Part shown: positions 61,116 through 64,000 of the stretch, one piece after another
Position numbering within the stretch: the first letter of the stretch is position 1
Layout: each line of letters begins with the position of its first letter
The notes under the pieces: model-generated
Database searches by the model: none
Told to the model about the DNA's origin: nothing
What the model saw: the letters and a program-made list of their open reading frames with translations, nothing else
Position numbers and translations under genes: made by a program
NCBI GenBank assembly: GCA_964643075.1
Contig: CAZXQO010000014.1
Location: 1 to 64,000 of the forward strand
Length of the DNA stretch: 64,000 nt
Reading direction: 5' to 3'
DNA from: Desulfocucumis sp964643075
GTDB lineage: Bacteria; Bacillota; Desulfotomaculia; Desulfotomaculales; Desulfocucumaceae

Positions 61116-62309
61116 ATGCCCATAAGCAAAAAGGTGGAGAAATTTTTATCCGGAGCCTCCTTTATTCGCAAAATGTTTGAGGAGGGCGAAAGGCTTAGAG
61201 CGATATACGGTGCAGACAAGGTTTACGATTTCACCCTGGGCAACCCCAACGTGGAGCCGCCGGAACGATTCCGGGAAGAGCTGAAAAGACTTGCCCTGAA
61301 CCCCGTCCCGGGTATGCACCGCTACATGAGCAACGCCGGCTATACAGAAACCAGGGCTGCAGTAGCGGAAGTATTAAGGGAACAAACCAGCCTGCCCTTC
61401 GGCGCCAAACATATCATAATGACCGTGGGCGCCGGAGGGGCGCTGAATGTGGTATTGAAAACACTGCTGGACCCCGGTGACGAGGTTATAGTTATTAAAC
61501 CATATTTCGTGGAATACAGGTTTTATGTGGACAACCACGGCGGAAATGTGGTGGAGACAGACAGCACAACGGATTTCAAACCGGACATGAACGCGCTGGC
61601 AGCCGCTATAACTCCCAGGACCAAAGCCGTGCTCATAAATTCTCCCAACAACCCCACGGGTGTGGTTTATGACAAAGATGACCTGAACGCCCTGGGACGT
61701 CTGCTAAAGGAAAAGGAAAAGGAACTGGGCAGCACCATATATGTTATATCTGATGAGCCTTACGCTAAAATTGTATATGACGGTGTTAAGGTGCCGAGCA
61801 TATTTTTATCCATAGAAAACAGCATAGCGGTCACCTCGCACAGCAAGGACCTGGCCCTGCCGGGTGAGCGCATCGGCTGCCTGGCCGTAAGCCCGGGAAT
61901 CAGTGATTTGGAGTTGATGCTGGAAGGCCTGATATTTGCCAACCGCACCCTGGGCTTTGTAAATGCTCCGGCCCTGATGCAGCGGCTTGTGGCCGGTCTG
62001 CAGAGGGAAACCGTAGATCTGGAGGCATACCGCGAAAAAAGGGATCTGCTATATAATCACCTGACCTCCCTCGGCTTTGAAATGGTTAAACCTAAGGGGG
62101 CCTTTTACCTGTTTCCAAAATCTCCCCTGGCTGATGATATGGAGTTTATAAATATGGCCCGGAAATACAATATACTCCTGGTTCCCGGCGGCGGATTCGG
62201 AATGCCGGGCTATTTCAGAATAGCTTACTGCGTTGACAGGCAGATTATTTTAAATTCACTGCCTGCCTTTACTAAACTGGCCGAAGAGCTGGGAATGGTT
62301 CCAAAATAG
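61116..62309 (+). CDS. class I/II PLP aminotransferase
   Basis: 397-residue fold-type I aminotransferase (aspartate aminotransferase family). Typical elements: VYDFTLGNPNVEPP near residue 35, VGAGGALNVVLKTLLDPGDE near residue 105, INSPNNPTGVVYDKDDL near residue 170, ISDEPYAKIVYDG near residue 210, and TSHSKDLALPGERIG with the PLP Lys near residue 245. The start at 61116 is chosen for GGAG 9 bases upstream; the TTG at 61107 overlaps it. Substrate unknown; FLxLP-type monocistronic unit with a terminator. Confidence 0.9.
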   Translation: MPISKKVEKFLSGASFIRKMFEEGERLRAIYGADKVYDFTLGNPNVEPPERFREELKRLALNPVPGMHRYMSNAGYTETRAAVAEVLREQTSLPFGAKHIIMTVGAGGALNVVLKTLLDPGDEVIVIKPYFVEYRFYVDNHGGNVVETDSTTDFKPDMNALAAAITPRTKAVLINSPNNPTGVVYDKDDLNALGRLLKEKEKELGSTIYVISDEPYAKIVYDGVKVPSIFLSIENSIAVTSHSKDLALPGERIGCLAVSPGISDLELMLEGLIFANRTLGFVNAPALMQRLVAGLQRETVDLEAYREKRDLLYNHLTSLGFEMVKPKGAFYLFPKSPLADDMEFINMARKYNILLVPGGGFGMPGYFRIAYCVDRQIILNSLPAFTKLAEELGMVPK

Positions 62310-62360
62310 AAAACAAACCAAAGTATATAACACTGCTTAAAATTTTTAACCACACAAACA

Positions 62361-62410
62361 AAGGCAACTGCAGCTCTGGCACCAGGTAATTGCAGTTGCC
62401 TTATATTTTT
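62361..62410 (+). terminator. terminator after the aminotransferase
   Basis: AAGGCAACTGCA pairs with TGCAGTTGCCTT across a larger loop, followed by ATATTTTT. Confidence 0.75.
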
Positions 62411-62475
62411 ATGTTTATTTTTAGCCTACATCTGACCTGTTGCCGGTTACAGATAACCGTAAATTCCCGGGAGCA

Positions 62476-62799
62476 TTACTCCTCCATCAAAAGTAGCAGC
62501 TTCTCATGGATATGAAGGTTTAGTTGTCCCGTCACGCTACGCAGTGATTTAGGGTCATCAAGAAGAAAATTATCTTCCCAGCGCTCCAGTAAATAGGAAA
62601 TAAACTCCAGATAACCGTTAGCCAGGGTAAGGGTATAAAGTTCCCGGTACCTGTTGTTCTCCGGCTGGCATTTACATTCATGGGTATCTTTATGAGTCAG
62701 TTTAAAGTTTCCCAGCTTCTTGTCATCCCGGGTCCAGGATACAATCCCGTCTACCGGAAGCACATCCCTTCCGCAGGTATCACAGATAAACTTGGGCAA
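62476..62799 (-). CDS. small Cys-containing hypothetical protein
   Basis: 107-residue protein starting at a TTG with GGGAGGGG 6 bases upstream. The N-terminus has CDTCGRDV and a later CKC, suggesting a zinc-binding knuckle, and the C-terminal half is helical. Family not recognised. Confidence 0.65.
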   Translation of the reverse strand: MPKFICDTCGRDVLPVDGIVSWTRDDKKLGNFKLTHKDTHECKCQPENNRYRELYTLTLANGYLEFISYLLERWEDNFLLDDPKSLRSVTGQLNLHIHEKLLLLMEE

Positions 62800-63246
62800 T
62801 GAGAACCCCTCCCTCAGTCCTATACCGGTTTGTTCTCTTAATCTTTTTTGAGGCCGGTATGTTTATTATTTTTTACTATAGTAACTGCAACAGCAATATT
62901 AAGTAGTGTCAGCGGGCAGGTATGTTTACGTTTCCCCTTTCCGGGTATGACATTTTAAATCTGTCCGACTTCAAATTCCATTATATATTCATAGATTAGC
63001 ACTGGCAATAAATATATTAAACAAAAAATTAGCCGCCCGAAACAAATAATGGTGCAAAAGCCAACCAAGAGAATCTATGGCAATGATATAAGTGAGACTT
63101 GGGTTCGAGCTATACAGCCTGCTACTCCCCGACCTTCGAGGACGGAGTCTTAAAGGCCGTTAGCGATATAATAAATCCCGGAGAAGAGTTCCGGGATGCC
63201 ATTTTATCTAAATATACGCTAGCTTCTGATAAATGACAGGCAATAA
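62800..63246. other. intergenic region
   Basis: About 450 bases, AT-rich on the left. A hairpin AATCCCGGA/TCCGGGAT at about 63173-63199 is visible. The stretch near 63085-63150 looked briefly tRNA-like but has no cloverleaf. No gene seen. Confidence 0.4.
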
Positions 63247-63270
63247 TACCCCTGCGGGAGGAAAAAAGGT

Positions 63271-64000
63271 ATCAACCTGAGAATACTAGAAGTATCTAAC
63301 GGAAAGAAGGCTGTAATAACTTTGAGAACCTGGTTTATTGAAGACGCCGGGGGCGGATGCCGAGCATTTTCCGAAGTAGTAGTGCTGGTGTCCGAAAATC
63401 CCGTAGAATCATACACGGCCCGCATCCCGCTGACCTGGGACGGCGGGGAAAGCCTTGAGGAGGTAGTCTGCAGGGCAGTACTAGAAATGATGGAAAAGGC
63501 TGGTGTAAGCAGGGACGACCAAATACTGGTATGTTCCGGGAACATATTTCACGGCCTGCATGCCTGGTTGACGGAGAATAATTACAACTGGGAATATGCC
63601 CGGATGGACGGTCTGGCCCATGACATTGCGGAAGATGCATTTTACAGCCAGATTTTGAAGGCCGGCTTCCCGCCGCACATCAAATTAGCCGAGCGTAATT
63701 ACAGGGATTTTTACAGGGTACTGGAAAAATGGATTATGGAGGATGAATCCAGGCTCTCCTATATGAAAGACCGGTTGGTACGGCAGAAGCCGATTGAAAC
63801 CAGATACGTGCTAAAGGGAAACGGTGCCCGTAAGCTACGCTGCTGCGGCTGCAAAAAAAATATACTGCCTTACACTCCGGTGGTAGAATTCAAAGCCCGT
63901 CAGGATGGCAAAAGGGTTAGAAAGTGTTACCATCCCGACTGTTCACCAGTAACTCCTCTGAAAAACAAGCTAAAAGCAGCCACCGGAAAAGTAAACGGCA
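63271..64000 (+). CDS. hypothetical protein, 3' end beyond the window (partial)
   Basis: An uninterrupted frame runs from 63247 to the right edge, about 240 codons (NLRILEVSNGKKAVITLRTW; NYRDFYRVLEKWIMEDESRL), with a Cys cluster (CCGC, then CYHPDC) that could bind zinc. I do not recognise the family. The start is unclear. GGGAGG at 63256-63261 would point to an ATC at 63271; the first conventional codon is a TTG at 63322 with no site. The frame does not reach a stop in the window. Confidence 0.6.
   Translation, partial: MNLRILEVSNGKKAVITLRTWFIEDAGGGCRAFSEVVVLVSENPVESYTARIPLTWDGGESLEEVVCRAVLEMMEKAGVSRDDQILVCSGNIFHGLHAWLTENNYNWEYARMDGLAHDIAEDAFYSQILKAGFPPHIKLAERNYRDFYRVLEKWIMEDESRLSYMKDRLVRQKPIETRYVLKGNGARKLRCCGCKKNILPYTPVVEFKARQDGKRVRKCYHPDCSPVTPLKNKLKAATGKVNG

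Noticed and set aside
63088..63150. A possible tRNA around the GGTTCGA-like segment
   Set aside because: No acceptor stem or anticodon arm can be drawn around it.

Overview
The window reads as chromosome of an anaerobic, endospore-forming, Gram-positive member of the Clostridia, most like the Desulfotomaculum/Pelotomaculum group (Peptococcaceae). This is inferred from gene content: a cotJABC spore-coat locus, an SspF-type spore DNA-binding protein, two S-layer-homology proteins, indolepyruvate:ferredoxin oxidoreductase, AdhE and ComA-like phosphosulfolactate synthase. Strong GGAGG-type ribosome binding sites and frequent GTG/TTG starts also fit. No rRNA, tRNA or CRISPR array was seen.

Layout. 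1-5 kb: FAD-linked lactate/glycolate oxidase, RqcH, and a convergent phosphodiesterase. 5-17 kb: the pyrimidine pathway on the minus strand (pyrR-pyrB-pyrC-carA-carB, pyrK-pyrD-pyrF, pyrE). It has a sigma-A promoter and two PyrR attenuators and is broken by two opposite-strand genes (a LapA-like protein and sspF). 17-25 kb: yqhV, an MFS transporter, a LysM protein, a 2.4-kb graveyard of transposon debris, comA, DUF441, rluD and lspA. 25-29 kb: a lone AMP-binding C-terminal domain, glucan phosphorylase, then cotJA-cotJB and the first 33 codons of cotJC. 35.6-47.6 kb: a decayed PIN toxin locus and a broken pspC, two histidine kinases, an aminotransferase/acyl-ACP-reductase fusion with its HTH neighbour, and a GH18 lipoprotein. 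47.8-64 kb: two SLH proteins, a FrhB-iorA-iorB operon, adhE, ppaX, a class I/II aminotransferase and a right-edge partial gene.

The main discovery is that cotJC is split by a 6,021-bp element (29131-35151). The two halves share a 13-bp direct repeat (GGCGGGCCGGACT). Removing the element restores, in frame, a complete 190-residue CotJC. The element encodes a large serine recombinase, a 47-residue basic ORF just upstream of it, a membrane CHASE4/PAS/GGDEF/HD-GYP protein and a TrkA-domain potassium channel. If the element is circularised on paper, its two ends form a 48-bp dyad with perfect 10-bp arms around a central GG, the architecture of a serine-integrase attP. This looks like a skin-type intervening element of a mother-cell sporulation gene, with unusual signalling cargo.

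Other points of interest: the aminotransferase-reductase fusion that could turn acyl thioesters into amines, a family of GGGGACA...TGTCCCC hairpin repeats at five sites, and a hexanucleotide repeat that gives PyrR an alternating Lys-Glu tail.
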